A stretch of 64,000 nucleotides of DNA, taken from NCBI GenBank assembly GCA_012064385.1, contig QRDG01000395.1, forward strand, positions 1,136,996 to 1,200,995, written 5' to 3'. The DNA is from Puccinellia tenuiflora (Eukaryota > Streptophyta > Magnoliopsida > Poales > Poaceae). A model generated the notes under the pieces. That model worked only from the letters and a program-made list of their open reading frames with translations. It did not search any database and had not been told where the DNA came from. A program made the position numbers and the translations under genes. Positions 1 to 11,492 of the stretch are shown piece after piece. Numbering within the stretch: position 1 is the stretch's first letter; each line of letters starts with the position of its first letter.

Positions 1-23
1 CGAGGGCCAGCTCCAACCAGGGC

Positions 24-560
24 CTATGTACGACGGTCCTGAACAGCACAAGAATCAGCGTCAAGAATGACGCGACAACCAGAATCAGTAAGCTGACTAG
101 CAGAAAACAGGTTCATCTTAAGACTAGGAACATGAGAAACATCAGGAACAGAGAAAGAGGAAGTAGAAAGGGTGCCTCGACTGGAAACAGGAAGAGAGGT
201 ACCATCAGCCGTGATAACACGGACAGGAGAAATAAAAGAGCGAAGAGCAGAAAGAATAGAAGACGCAGAAGTCATATGAAAAGAAGCTCCAGAATCCAGA
301 TACCACGGGGATGACGTACCTGACTGTGTAGAAGGTGGTGGTCGCGCGGTGCCAGAAGAGCTAGGCACAGAACCAGCAGTACCCGTCGAGGAAGAGCCTG
401 TAGAAGCGAGCAGACTACGAAGACCTCGGATAATGTCCTGATCAGACAGTGCAGCAGCAGAAGATCCTGACAATCCAGCATGGGCAACAGCAGAAGATCC
501 TGAAAGCCTGCCTACGAGCATGGTACTGCTGACGTAAGCTGGGATCCCTCTTCCAGCAGC
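24..560 (-). pseudogene. Copia pol N-terminus (aspartic protease), truncated
   Basis: In a different frame from gag, the minus strand encodes a serine/alanine-rich linker, then WYLDSGASFHMTS, the Copia retropepsin active-site block (DSGA), followed by the VPDVSHVPSLKMNLFSASQL block typical of the segment just before the integrase zinc finger. It then stops at position 24, followed by the window edge. The reading frame is open well upstream of the true protein (to 779), but that part lies over gag and is not meaningful. Confidence 0.75.
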
Positions 561-1554
561 TCGAGATATCATGACCAGGCCTGTTACAGTAGGCGCAGGG
601 AGGACGAGGAGGTGCACGGGGCTGCTGAGGCTGACTCGGACCCTGGGCCGGAGGAGGAGAGAGTACCGGCGGACCTGGAGACCGCAACGGGGCTGGCGGC
701 ACAGAAGGACCACGAGCAGACGGCACAGGAGGACCACGAGCAGCAAGTACAGAGGGAACCTCAAGGAGACCAGCACCACGAAGACGAGTCTCCTCAGCCC
801 GAAGCTCAGCTAGTACCTCAGAGAGCGAAACACGACCACGGGCAAGCAGCTGGGCACGGCGCGGCTCAAACTCCTTGCGGAGCCGCGACAAGAACTCATA
901 GACGCGCTGAAACTCCAGATCCGCGCGCACAGTCAGACAGCAGGGACAGGTGCCACACACAGCAGTACGAAGAGAATCAAGCTGACGCCATATAGCAGCA
1001 CTTTGAGTGTAGAAGTCATCAATAGTGGAATCACCCTGCTGAAGATCATGCTCCTGACGAACCACGGACAGGTAAAGAGCATCGCCAGACGGCTGATAGC
1101 GCTGACGAAGAAAAGTCCACTGAGCAGCAGCAGTGGGAAGACCCATGAACTCAGCAGCATACTGAGGCAGAACACTGGAAGTGAGAACAGCAGCAGCACG
1201 AGCATCCTCATCTATCCACTGAGCGTAATCAGACAGATCCAGCCGGTAGGTCGCAACAGCAGTAGAATGCTCCTGGACCTCCCGGTCATAAGCAGTCCGA
1301 GCAGTATCATAAGCACTCTGGGCAGCATCCTTGACCTCCTGAGTAGCATCGGGAGCAAGGGCAACAGGCGGCGGCTCAATGGGTGCCAGAGGAGCAATGG
1401 GGCGCGGCGGACAGGAGACCTCGCCAGAAAGCACACCCCAAAGACGAAGACCGCGCATGTGGACGCGCATGAAGGCAGCGAAAACAGGGTAATTCGCGCC
1501 ATCAAAAATCACCGGGCAGCGAGGAATCGCAACATAGCCCGACGAGGAAGACAT
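442..1554 (-). pseudogene. Copia gag polyprotein
   Basis: Starts at an ATG (1552-1554). It is a 370-residue gag: an N-terminal segment beginning MSSSSGYVAIPRCP, a central capsid-like (UBN2/retrotran_gag type) region with the usual QWTFLRQRYQPSG and DLQQGDSTIDDFY blocks (about residues 145-190), a proline-rich linker, and a CX2CX4HX4C zinc knuckle (CAYCNRPGHDISSC) near residue 322. After the knuckle the frame runs into low-complexity codons and stops, while the continuation into protease is in another frame. A 16-bp sequence (CAGCAGAAGATCCTGA) occurs twice at about 461-503, exactly where the frame is lost, which suggests a slippage or duplication error. Confidence 0.85.
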
Positions 1555-2151
1555 AGCTCACGATTTTTTTTTTGCAGAACGGATCGAGATCAAAGGCGGA
1601 CGCCGGGGTAGCGAGATGCGGCGGGACAGGGGGCGGGCGAGATGCGGCAGGAGGTGGAGCCGGCCGCGGGCGCAGGAGGCGGATGCGGAGGGCCGACCGC
1701 GGGCGTTGGATGCGGAGGGCCGGCCGGGAGGTGAACAGGAGGGCCGACGCGGGGACGCGGTGGCGTGCGAGGGCGCCGCGGTGGAGATGAGCCTGTGGAG
1801 AGGAGGCGGAGGCGCAACGGAGGAGCAGCTGGGGACGGGGAGGTCGACGGTGGACGGCGGCCGAGGCAGAGGAGGAAGCAGCCGCGGGAAGAGCTCGCAG
1901 CGGGGACGATCGGGAGCGGACCGGCGGCGCGGGTGTGGGGAGGAGAAGCAGGTCGGCGGGAGATTGGGGAGGCACGGATGTGGGGAGCACGCGTGGGGAG
2001 CGCGCGGCAGCGGTAAAGGGAGGCCGGGCGCGCGGGGTGGGCAGGCGGCCGGCGGCGAGGAAGAGGCAGCGGGCGGCGACCAGACGCGGTGGCGAGGTGC
2101 CGAGGCGGGCGGTGGCTGCGGCTGCGAGAGGAGAGAAAAAAGAACCCTACG

Positions 2152-2163
2152 GCTCTGATACCA
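2152..2163 (-). other. Primer binding site (initiator tRNA-Met type)
   Basis: Minus-strand TGGTATCAGAGC immediately follows the LTR. This is the usual site complementary to the 3' end of initiator tRNA-Met in plant Copia elements. Confidence 0.9.
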
Positions 2164-2294
2164 TGTTAGGGTAATAGATGCTTGTATTACCAGGGGGCCA
2201 AAGGCCACAATATATAGTACATGTACAGGTGCAAATATACAGGAAACCCCCTAACACATGGGGAAACTACAATATACAAATATATACTCTAACA
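2164..2294 (-). repeat. 5' LTR of the Copia element (131 bp)
   Basis: On the minus strand it starts TGTTAGAGTATA and ends ATTACCCTAACA, giving the terminal inverted TGTTAG/CTAACA expected of an LTR. The last base directly abuts the primer binding site, which fixes the right boundary. The other boundary is set by the inverted terminal hexamer and by the return to LINE-like sequence at 2295. Confidence 0.85.
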
Positions 2295-3170
2295 ATAGCA
2301 TCCCACGTTATACAAATGTTCACCTGGGGGGTCATTGGAGGCGAAAGTTTAAACACAATGTTATATGCCCAGCAAAAAAAAGTACATGTGTGGGAGTGGA
2401 GACCCTCTACTCCTTGTGTCAAGGCAAAAGATGAATACATCGACATTTTCCCACGACTTCTTACGGTTGAAGGCGATGCCATTCCAACGCTTCATGTGCC
2501 ATGAGCAGAGGGGGATGATGAAGTGGAGTACAAATGATGGTGTCAAGGCGAATAATTCACCGACTAAGGCCCCAAAATGACATTCACCAGAACGCATAAG
2601 CATTTGAACGTGATGGTCCACAGATTCAAATGAGGTGAGATAAAGGGGAAAGTCGATGATATCTGGGATATCTCTATGATCTACGATCATATGCCCAAAC
2701 CAGCCCACAACGGCTAAGGGCATAGGCACCCACCCTCCACCGACCAAACTAAGCTCTGCCACCGCCGGGAAGGGTATCCGGGTGACCAAAACCTTGCGAT
2801 ATGCGTAAATGTATGACCATTGTACTCCCTAGTCTTGATGCGAGAAGGGCAAGCAAGAGATCTTTCTCCCACCACAAATCCTTGGGTTCTGAATGGTTCA
2901 TCATAGAGGTGGGGGGAGGCCATATGGGAAAAAGATGATCCTGAGAATATCGCACAAGTATGAGAAAATCTTGGCAGATGTAAGCCATTTTTTCATTGCA
3001 TGAGGGGCAAAGATGATAGATGGGGTCTTGGGGCCATCCCCGGATAATCGTATGCTCGGCGGCCAAGGTCTTTCTTCCATCATGGTCTAGCCATGCAGTG
3101 AGGTTCTAGGAGATGGCATCAACATGGGTGGGATCAGTTCCAATGGTTGAAGGAGGCCCTATATGTCCAT
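2295..3170 (-). pseudogene. LINE remnant, zf-RVT end of reverse transcriptase ORF
   Basis: The minus strand encodes, in broken frames, the C-terminal region of a plant LINE ORF2. RGWPQDPIYHLCPSC followed by IFSYLCDILRIIFFPYGLPPP matches the zinc-binding zf-RVT segment (GWP..P.C.LC...HL...C pattern). Downstream (lower coordinates) comes 3' sequence shared with 8770-9440, 15400-16190, 47700-48400 and 41940-42110. The right boundary, near 3170, is where similarity to 33915-34020 ends. The left end is cut by the Copia LTR. Stops and frameshifts show it is dead. Confidence 0.7.
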
Positions 3171-3174
3171 GCAC

Positions 3175-3829
3175 TATATGTCCCCGAGTTCGAGAAGAGG
3201 GGCGGCCCGGATGATGAAGTTGAAGCAGTGCAACGCCGACGCCGCGACCGCCTCTGTTCGGGTGGCTGACGCGGAAATCGCCGCCGTCCTTTAGGCCTAC
3301 ACCAATGCCGACATCATCACCACCCAGGCCGCCGCGCGAGTTGTGCTCCTGTTCATGGGGGAGGTCCTTGACGCCGCACTTGCGAGCGGCGCCTAAGTGC
3401 TCACTGCTGTCGTGGCCTCGGTGACAGGCTCGATCTTGTCCGCAAAAGGGAAGCCTCCACGGTCTGGCTCGTCCTCTCTTTCAACATCGCTGACCGTGTT
3501 CCCGTCCGCCGCACCACCATCTCATCTCGGTTCGCAGGGCACGTCGTCGGAGATATTGTCGGTGCCGATGGTCTCGGTGCCGCTTCGCCGTGACAACGAT
3601 GCCCCGAGTGCGAGTGATGTACCGGTGCGTAGAAAGGCGAGGCCACGGCCGATCTCCATGAAGAACTCGCCGTGACTTCTACAAGTATGCAGCCTTGATG
3701 AACAAATATTGATCTGACCACCTTTGCAGATCAGATCAACTCGAAAATTGAAGAGCGAAGCAATAACAACAAGAACACCTCCGAAAGTTCAACTTGCATC
3801 GTGATCAACCTGGGGCTTTGATACCAACA
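3175..3829 (-). pseudogene. Decayed leader/gag-start region of a Copia-like element
   Basis: GC-rich stretch downstream (minus strand) of a primer-site-like motif. It has several short open frames but no recognisable gag, protease or reverse transcriptase motif. Its placement after the putative LTR and PBS (3815-3827) is the only reason to call it retroelement interior. It abuts the LINE remnant near 3170. Confidence 0.4.
3815..3827 (-). other. Possible primer binding site
   Basis: Minus-strand TTGGTATCAAAGC differs by one base in its core from the initiator tRNA-Met site TGGTATCAGAGC. It lies just inside the putative LTR end. Confidence 0.5.
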
Positions 3830-4412
3830 TGATACAGATGATTTGGCCCGATCATTCACGATGCACCTTGATCCAATGGATCTAATACAATCTTCCAATT
3901 ATGTGAGCGATACACGTAACCTGAAGAAGAGGAGTCCAATCCTAGGAGAAACTCATCAATGACGACGAACCTCACGCGAAAGTAGAAGACCAGCACGCAA
4001 CGTATAGATGATCTACATGCCTCACTCCAAGCACGACAACCCTTGACAGATTTAAGAACCTTCATGCCTTTATTAATGGATAAACGAAACGCATGTCCGA
4101 GATGCCGTCCTGACACGCCGATCCCCGACGAACGGTGGTAACCTTGAACTTTTTGTTCTACATAATTTTCAACCCTCCAAACCTAGCCGACAGTTTCTTT
4201 ATTTATAGGAGGCCAACACCTAGTCGGTTCAACAGGCCCAAACCGAGGCACAAACAACTCCTAACTTAATTGGACTCTAACTGCTATAAAACCGGTATGT
4301 TATAGGCTCGGCCGAAACACAAGTGGCACGCAGGCTTAGTTGACAATTTCTTAGACTTTACATGTTGTTATAATTGTAGTAGCTGCCAACATTCAACGTG
4401 ATGCTCTCATCA
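3830..4412 (-). repeat. Putative LTR of a degraded Copia-like element
   Basis: On the minus strand it begins TGATGAGAGC and ends CTGTATCA, with a TATA-like CTATAAATAAAG (about 4197-4208), a following AATAAAG signal, and a PBS-like motif right after the end. These features fit an LTR, but no partner LTR or target duplication was found, so the outer boundary is a guess. Confidence 0.45.
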
Positions 4413-5284
4413 AAACATTTTAGAAATATTTTTGCAAAAAGTAAATATATTTATGGAACATATGAAAAACTACTAGTAAGTTAAATAAATGGGAAAATCC
4501 CCAAAATGTTAAGTGTAAGGAAGACGAAAAAGACTACCCAATATGCTCAACATAGTGCAAAGGGGTGTGTGCCGACTCAATATTTATGGCAATGAGCAAG
4601 AAACAAGGAAGCAACGAATAAAGTATAGATCTACGGACTATCTACTACAAACTCCATGTGCAAGGGTCGTAAGAACCTTCAAGACCTAATGTCGTAGAGC
4701 CTATAATACAACTAAAGAGTCTACAAATTTGCAACAACTACAAGCATATCTGCCACTATATAGACTTAAGCAACGATAAGTATTGTTAATGCCATAAAAA
4801 GTGCCACACATTCATGTCTGTGTGCCAAAACCATATCTACGAGCATATTCACCGGCGTCCCCAATAGCCCCCGCTCCCCACGAAAGGCCCAATGGGGATC
4901 CAGACAGAAATTTCGGCCCCTACGGCACCCCCATCGGTCTGGGCCGTCTGAGAAACTGTTTGGCACCCCCGTCGCCACCCCCCAACTTTCGGGGTCTTCT
5001 CGGGGGAACCACACACGACCTCTGATAAGTTGGGTACTTATATCATAGGCACGGGTCCGCTGGTGAGATATAAATTGTTGGGCACTAAAGTCTTCCTTCC
5101 CCTTCCACATTGCGGCCTACCAACCGTCAAAACATCAAATTCTTCCCTCCCCTCTTGTACCGTCTCCGCAAATATCTCCTTCATTGACATCGTGTATGAT
5201 CCCCTCTCGCGCCCCCTCGGAAGAAAATGCTGGAGATGAAGCTAACAAAGGGAGGGAAGACGATGAAGCCATAGCCGGAGGAGG
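4413..5284. other. Unassigned intergenic DNA
   Basis: AT-rich sequence to about 4800, then a more GC-rich stretch. Short open frames occur on both strands but none shows a recognisable motif, codon pattern or duplicate in the window. I see no gene here. Confidence 0.5.
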
Positions 5285-5346
5285 AGCTGACCAGGAGTAG
5301 CTGGCATCGATGGAGGCCAATCGCTGCCAGCTACTCCTGGTCAGCT
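5285..5346. repeat. Perfect 21-bp foldback with 20-nt loop
   Basis: Positions 5285-5305 (AGCTGACCAGGAGTAGCTGG plus C) are the exact reverse complement of 5326-5346. Inside the loop the pairing continues with one mismatch for five further pairs. No transposon ends or target duplication were seen around it. Confidence 0.8.
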
Positions 5347-5569
5347 GGTGGACACTCGGGCGGTCCCGTGGAGATGATATATAACGTATATAAGGGATAT
5401 ATTATATTAATTAGTAGTACAACTAATATCCAATTAAAACATTCCAAAATAAATAATGCTTTCCATTTAATAAAAAGCTAACTAATTAATGCTTTCCATC
5501 TGGCTCGGAACATCCTGGGTCGGGCACTACTTGGGTCGACATCCTGGCTGCGCAGATCGGGCACTGCTA
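5347..5569. other. AT-rich spacer
   Basis: AT-rich sequence followed near 5500-5570 by a stretch similar to 10770-10970 (the CGACATCCTGG...GCGC...GCAC block), which precedes F-box copy B. It is therefore probably the 3' flank of the duplicated F-box unit. No gene is visible. Confidence 0.45.
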
Positions 5570-8500
5570 GTGTAGTTGGTTTGTTATTGCCGAGATATTC
5601 ACCCCGGAAAATTTGTACTAGCTGTGGTTTGGCCTTGCATCCCTTAACAGTTCAAATGTGAAACTTATATGCAAATTTCAGCAAGGCTGTGGTTTATCAG
5701 TGAGTATTAAGAACATAGAACAGATAGACCAAGGGCTCCAATCGAAAAGCACAGTTCATGCAACGAATACCTCTTGTTTCACTTCACCAGACATCCAGAT
5801 CTTAGTACATGAGACAAAATAACATCGTAACAGAGCAAGCTATGCGCCGCAGCCAACAACGAAACACTAAGAGAGCACTAATCAGTTCTAGAGTCGACTA
5901 AGTTGAGCTGAACCAAGAGGGTACCAGGAATTACATGATACTACCAACTAGAGTCGATCTAAAGTTCATAGATTACATATACTGCGGATTGTCTGGGTGA
6001 ATCAGAACAAAATCCACACACAGGAGATAAACATTGCATCTCTGAATAGTGAAGAAAAGCACAGCCACCGTCAACCCAGATCTTCTCACCCTTACTCGGG
6101 ACTGAATCCTGTACATAAATGAAAATATAACATGAGTCCGGTGTGTCTGAAGAAACTAAAATGTGCTCAGTTACTTCGAAATAAGAATGAACAAACTGGA
6201 AGTCTGGAACAGAGCTGGGTAAGTAATGACGGAGACTTACTGTACCAGGCGCAACTTATCAGAACAAGAATTTGAGCTGACAATCTAGCAAGAAAACATC
6301 TAGCTAAACTGCTCCCAATTGAGCATGCAGAAAAATGTCATAAGCAATTTCATGTCACAGCAAATGTGATATAAGAAATCATGACATACCCTGCTAGACA
6401 TGTTATGCACATACTTCTACTTTTAAAGAAAACATTATGTAAACTTTGAAGAATTCTCCCAGGAACAAAGTGAGGAATCACAAGCAAACCAATGCCGAAT
6501 AATTTAAGCCCATAGGGGCAAGGAGATGGTCATATCTAACGAGCACCAATTATTTGAAAATACAATGAGTCAAATAACTGTATTACTGGACATATTTGAG
6601 TTATTGTTCAGAGCTAATCACCTTGTAAAGATACTGTATCTCTACTCTGAACTAATCGATTCAGACATTTGTGTTAGTGCCCCCAGGATTAGAACTAATC
6701 AAAAAAGTCTACATGCTGAGTAAGACTTGTTTATGCAACACAGTTAAGTTAAACCTCCTTCATCAACAAAATTACGAGCACCAGCCTAGTCTAGAATGAC
6801 TCAAACAGTTTAGTACCCTTACAAACTGTTCTTCCTACACAATTCAGGAGTTTCTTATCCATGCTTGCTTTCTTTCTGTTTATGCATCGCTGTTAAGTTA
6901 AACCTCCTTTGCCAACAAAATGGGTTATATTGGTTTTTCTTTTTTCCATCTAACAGGCAGCAGCCTGGTCCAGAATTATCATGACTCAAATAGTTTAGTA
7001 CCCCTACAAGCTGTTCTTCCTACATAATTCAGGAGTTTCTTCCTACATATATGATGAGGATGGAGGCGGCGCGGTCGCCCCCTGTGTCGCCTAGGGTTGG
7101 CGACGCGGAGGTGTTTTTTCAGTGAAATAAGCAATGTCTAGCAAGAAAACATCTAGCTAAACTGCTCCCAAATGAGCATGCAGAAAAATGTCATAAGCAA
7201 TTTCATGTCACAGCAAATATGAAATAAGCAATCATGACATACATTGCTAGACATGTTATGCACATACTTCAACTTTTAAAGCTGAAGAATTGTCCCAGGA
7301 ACAAAGTTAGGAATCACAAGCAAACCAATGCCGAATAATTTAAGCCCATAAGGGCAAGGAGGTGCTCATATCCAACGAGCACCAATTATTTAAAAATACA
7401 ATGAGTCAAATAACTGTATTACTGGACATATTTGAGTTATTGTTCAGAGCTAATACACATGTGAAGATACTGCATCTCTACTCTGAACTAATAGATTCAG
7501 ACATTTGTGTTAGTGCCCACAGGATAAGAAATAATCAAAAAGTCTATATTTTGTGTTACGCTTGCTGTTTATGCAACGCTGTTAAGTTAAACCTCCTCTG
7601 CCAACAAAATGGGTTACATTGGTTTTCCTTTTTTCATCTCAGGAGCAGCAGCCTGGTCCAGAATTTTCATGACTCAAACAGTTTGGTATCCCTACAAACT
7701 GTTCTTCCTACATAATTCAGGAGTTTTTATCCATGCTTGCTTTCTTGAACACATATGAAAGCTAGTTTCGGAATATAGAGAGCATATTGGTTATACAGTT
7801 AAGTGTTCATGCTGAGTCAGACTTGTTTATGCAACACAGTTAAGTTAAACCTCCTTCATCAACAAAATTGGTTATACTGGTTTTCATTTTCGCAAATCAC
7901 GAGCACCAGCCTAGTCTAGAATGACTCAAATAGTTTGGTACCCTTAAAAACTGTTCTACCTACACAATGCAGGAGTTTCTTATCCATGTTTGCTTTCTTT
8001 CTGTTTATGCAACGCTGTTAAGTTAAACCTCCTTTGCCAACAAAATGGGTTATATTGGTTTTCCTTTTTTCATCTGAGCAGCAGCCTGGTCCAGTATTTT
8101 CATGACTCAAATAGTTTAGTACCCCTACAAGCTGTTCTTCCTACATAATTCAGGAGTTTCTTATCCATGCTTGCTTTCTTTCACACATATTTCGAAGTAA
8201 CTGAGCACATTTTAGTTTCTTCTCCATGCTTGCTTTCTTTCAACTAATTTCTGAATACAGAGACCATCAAAAGTGTCATTAGTTGACTTACCGATGTTAA
8301 AGTTAAATGCATGCAGAAACTTCAAACTTTGTGAATTCTCTCGTCGACCGCATTACACTTGACTTCAACTATTTTAAGGTGCTCAGATAGTGCAGACTGT
8401 CCCTCCATTGCCATGTAGCTTCCTTTCATTTCCACTTTGTGATTTGGTCCCTACGGTAACAAAAAAAATTATTTAACCAAGATGGCTTATCGATAATAAC

Positions 8501-8692
8501 TTTAAGAGTGCAGCAATTGCCCAATCATACCTTGGAGAAAAGTTCAAGTGTGAGCTTCTCTAAAACTGGTGATTTTTTTAGAATGCAAGCTAGTCGATCG
8601 CAGGCAGGAGCCTGACACCAGTACTCGTTGAGTATTAAAGTCTTTACGTTGCTAAATATAGGGCAGTGCTCCAAATCTCTTGCGAAAATGAT
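5570..8692 (-). pseudogene. F-box/FBD gene copy A, 3' remnant lacking the F-box
   Basis: Homologous to the 3' half of copies B and C. On the minus strand, 8531-8692 corresponds to the 54-codon middle exon (IVFARDLQHC... equivalent, ending at the same GTATGATTGG donor). About 8260-8450 corresponds to the FBD exon, but its frame is lost just after the CNAVDERIHKV block. About 6030-6115 matches the short downstream exon-like segment of the other copies. The F-box and leucine-rich part is absent: homology ends near 8760, where LINE sequence begins. The long stretch between FBD and 3' segments contains a ~853-bp tandem duplication. Non-functional. Confidence 0.8.
6284..8170. repeat. Tandem duplication inside F-box copy A
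   Basis: TCTAGCAAGAAAACATCTAG begins at 6284 and again at 7137, followed by several hundred similar bases (for example the GAGTCAAATAACTGTATTAC block at about 6568 and 7402). Shorter blocks (AAGTTAAACCTCC...CAACAAAAT, then TCAGGAGTTTCTTATCC) recur at about 6740, 6895, 7585, 7840 and 8025. The same blocks occur once or twice in copies B and C, so this copy amplified them. Confidence 0.8.
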
Positions 8693-8769
8693 CTGAAAAA
8701 ACATACATGCAAGAAAGGGGAATTTATGTCTAATTTAAGTACGATAGTTGTCGATGTAAAGAAGGTAAG

Positions 8770-9440
8770 GTGAAGAGCAGCGAGTAAAAGTGACCCTTAA
8801 GATTTAGACTTTTTATGAGATGGGATGACACTTTGACCTTGTTTTATTGTGTGCATTCGTGTTTAGTGACTTTTCATGTAGGATAAAATTAAGACATGAC
8901 ATACTATATAGTTTTATCGACTTCATATGATACATATAGCATCTCGAGAGGGGGAGCACAGTCCTAGCATGTCCATAGGTCTTATAGTGTCGCACATTTT
9001 ACGAATGTTCACCTAGGGTTCATTGGATGCAAAAACAAATACACAATAGTAGATGCCTCGCAAAAAAGGTACACACCTGGAAGTGGGAGGCCCACTACTC
9101 CTAGTATCAAGGCAAGAGGAAAAGGTAACGACATTGCCCTACAACTTCTTACGGCTGAAGTTTCCACACATGCCATGAGTAGATAGGGATGATGAAGTGG
9201 AGTGCGGTGTCTCAGATTCTTGGTACCGGAGCGATGCATGCATGGAGCTCAAGAATCACGGCATCAAGTCGGAGGATACACCGACTAAGGCCCAAAACAA
9301 CATTCACAAGGGCACACAAACATGTAAATGTGATGGTCCATGGCTTCAAGTGAAGCAAGCTAAAAATGGGATGTCGACGATATATGGGGCCATCCCATAT
9401 CTCCCAGTCTACGCCTCTACGGTCCTATGCACCATCCACC
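8770..9440 (-). pseudogene. LINE remnant next to F-box copy A
   Basis: Shares the 3' LINE sequence of 15170-15800 and 47500-48200: the blocks GACCTTGTTTTATTGTG, ATGTTCACCTAGGGTTCATTGG and CACCGACTAAGGCCC occur in the same order. It is shorter and more diverged than the copies beside F-box B and C. No intact frame. Confidence 0.65.
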
Positions 9441-9559
9441 CCATGACGTCTAATACCGTGGGGGTGGAGGGAGGGGATTATTCGGGACTCCATCAACCTA
9501 ATGTACCGTGCTACACATGGATTACATTCAAGACACAATCTGGTAGACTCAACATATGA

Positions 9560-9831
9560 GGCCGGCTCTATATTCTGGCGGGCCCTTGGCAACGTTAATA
9601 ACATAGGCCCCTAATGCTCTTCGATGGATCATTACATTGGGCTCGATTGCGTATTTGCATGCAGGTTTCCTTCCCCAAATACCCATTACGTTGGGCCGCC
9701 TCACAACTTAATTTTTTCAGCCCAAATCAGAACAGCAAGTAGTTTACACTGAGACATATGCGGTAATGGGCCCTCTCTAAACGTGGGCCCTTGGCATCGT
9801 TCATGTTTGCCATATGCTAGAGCCGGCCCTG
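9560..9831. mobile_element. hAT-like MITE (about 272 bp)
   Basis: The ends are inverted: GGCCGGCTCTA at the left and TAGAGCCGGCCCTG at the right, with subterminal GGGCCCTTGGCA at the right and GGGCCCTTGGCA at the left. It is flanked by direct CATATGA (9553-9559 and 9832-9838). The 7-8 bp duplication and CAGGGCCGG-type end fit a non-autonomous hAT element. The left terminal bases look eroded. Confidence 0.7.
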
Positions 9832-10960
9832 CATATGATAAGGAGATCTAATGAAGACTTGGCGTACAAGGCATGTAGATCTTCGCGTTTAAGACCAAGA
9901 CTCTCAAGACCTATGCCTACATGCTGGGAAGACGATGATGGGAGAAGGGGTTGAACAATCTTCAAGTCATCGCCACGGGACACACATGTCCACCATTGCA
10001 ATCCACCAAATAGCCCTTAAACCCTATATCATATCATCGAGTTCCGTGTACAACTCGTTGAGATCCCCCTTGTAATCGTACACTTGTATTCTTCATGTCA
10101 ATAAAGTATGAAATCCAAATATGTGTCTATCCACTACCCGTTGGCCTGACCCCTTGATCCTAAACAAATAAACATACTCCCAATCTCACCAGGGCGGTTG
10201 GCCCATAAGATTGTGAGGAGTATGGGACCATGGCTCACACTTTATTCTAAATTTCGTTGATGTGAAAAGGCTAGAAAGTTTTTTTTTTCTGAATCGTGCT
10301 GATTAAAATATTGTTCCTGTTTTAACCCTTTGATTTGTGATATTATTTTTGCTAAGAATCACCGTCTAAGCCTACTCCAACAACATGGAGTGTTTTTTTT
10401 AACCAAATCTGACCCTTTTGGCTAACTAATGACTCATTTGGCCCCTTTGGAAAACTGTTTTCGGATCTGGCTATGACTCCTAAACATGGTTGTGTAGTGT
10501 TGTCTACTAAATAGTGAACAGTGGATCTTCGTGCTATTGTTCATTTTGATGATTTCTGTATATATGTTTCATGACTGCCGCACTATTGTGAGATGACATA
10601 TGTTAGAGATGTGTGAACAGTTCTTGACGCATAAACTTCTACAATTTGGAATTGAGGATGGTTTTGTCCATAACTTAGAAAGTTCATACTTGTTAAACTT
10701 GAACCGATGACATGTGACATTTCATTTGCATGCACTTGTGCTTCTAGACACACAAGCAGGCTTACCGGACGCGTTTGTGTCGACATCCTGGCCGCGCGGC
10801 TCTCGCACTACTTCAAGCAGGGCAAAGGTTGATGCCTGTTTTGAGGCTCAGACTTTGATCGTTAGTTCGTTACTGACCTGTAAAATGTTATGCTGAGCCA
10901 ACTGTGTGAAGGTGGGGGATGCGTGAGAAAGATCGTTCTTTGAAACCTTAATTTGGGAAG
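9832..10960. other. Mixed repeat debris with an F-box promoter remnant
   Basis: 9832-10150 has no recognised gene; AATAAA at about 10104 could be a polyadenylation signal of an unidentified repeat. 10190-10400 is similar to the upstream region of F-box copy B (14180-14388), sharing GGTTGGCCCA, CTCACACTTTATTCTAA, TTTTAACC and CTACTCCAACAACATGG. This suggests a further F-box copy whose gene body has been lost. 10420-10960 resembles the flank at 5500-5570 in part and otherwise shows nothing recognisable. Confidence 0.5.
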
Positions 10961-11439
10961 CAGTGCTAGCTTAGTTAGCTTGTTATTGCGGATGTATTCG
11001 CTCTTGAAAATGTGTACTAGCTCTAGTTCGGCCTTGCAGCCCCTAGCACTTCGTGCAAATTTCAGCAAGTACATCACACTGTGGTTTATGGGTGAGTATT
11101 CAGAACATAGAACAGAATAGACCAAGGGCATCCAATCAAAAAGCACAGTTCATGCAACGAATACCTCTAGTTTCACTTCTCAGATCTTGGCACATGAGAC
11201 AAAATAACATCATAACATATCAAGTTACGTGCCGGCGGCCAAAAACAAACACTAAAGAGCACTAATCAGATCAAGGGTCCAATAAGTTCAACCTGAACCA
11301 AGAGTGTACAAGGAATTACATGATAGGTCACAGACTGCGGATTGTCCGGGTGAATCGGAACAAAATGCACATGCAGAAGATATGGAAACACCATCATAGC
11401 GTATATGCTTAAACCTTCCATCTCTGAATAGTGAAGAGA

Positions 11440-11492
11440 TAGCACATCCACCGTCAACCCAGATCTTCTCACCCTTACTCAGAACTGAATCC
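11440..11492 (-). other. Conserved downstream exon-like segment of F-box copy B
   Basis: On the minus strand, TGTACAG|GATTCAGTTCTGAGTAAGGG looks like a splice acceptor followed by sequence conserved in all three F-box copies (near 6030-6115, 11440-11492 and 43040-43110). It probably belongs to a 3' untranslated or alternative terminal exon. A coding role is not supported. Confidence 0.4.

Larger units (their letters stand above)
1..2294 (-). mobile_element. Copia retrotransposon, 5' part, cut by window edge
   Basis: On the minus strand the order is LTR (2164-2294), primer binding site (2152-2163), GC-rich leader (about 1560-2150), gag (442-1554) and the start of pol with a Copia-type protease (24-560). 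The rest of pol and the 3' LTR lie beyond position 1. The LTR is only 131 bp, short for a Copia element with coding capacity. The flanking sequence at 2295 continues as the LINE remnant family seen elsewhere in the window, so this element inserted into a LINE. The target duplication cannot be checked because the other end is missing. Gag and protease are in different frames, so this copy is probably not autonomous. Confidence 0.9.

Noticed and set aside
1502..2208. Several long proline/arginine-rich open frames on both strands
   Set aside because: They lie in the GC-rich leader of the Copia element between primer site and gag; composition alone keeps them open and none has a recognisable motif.
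4766..5110. Minus-strand 114-residue frame
   Set aside because: No motif, no duplicate, and codon use is not gene-like.
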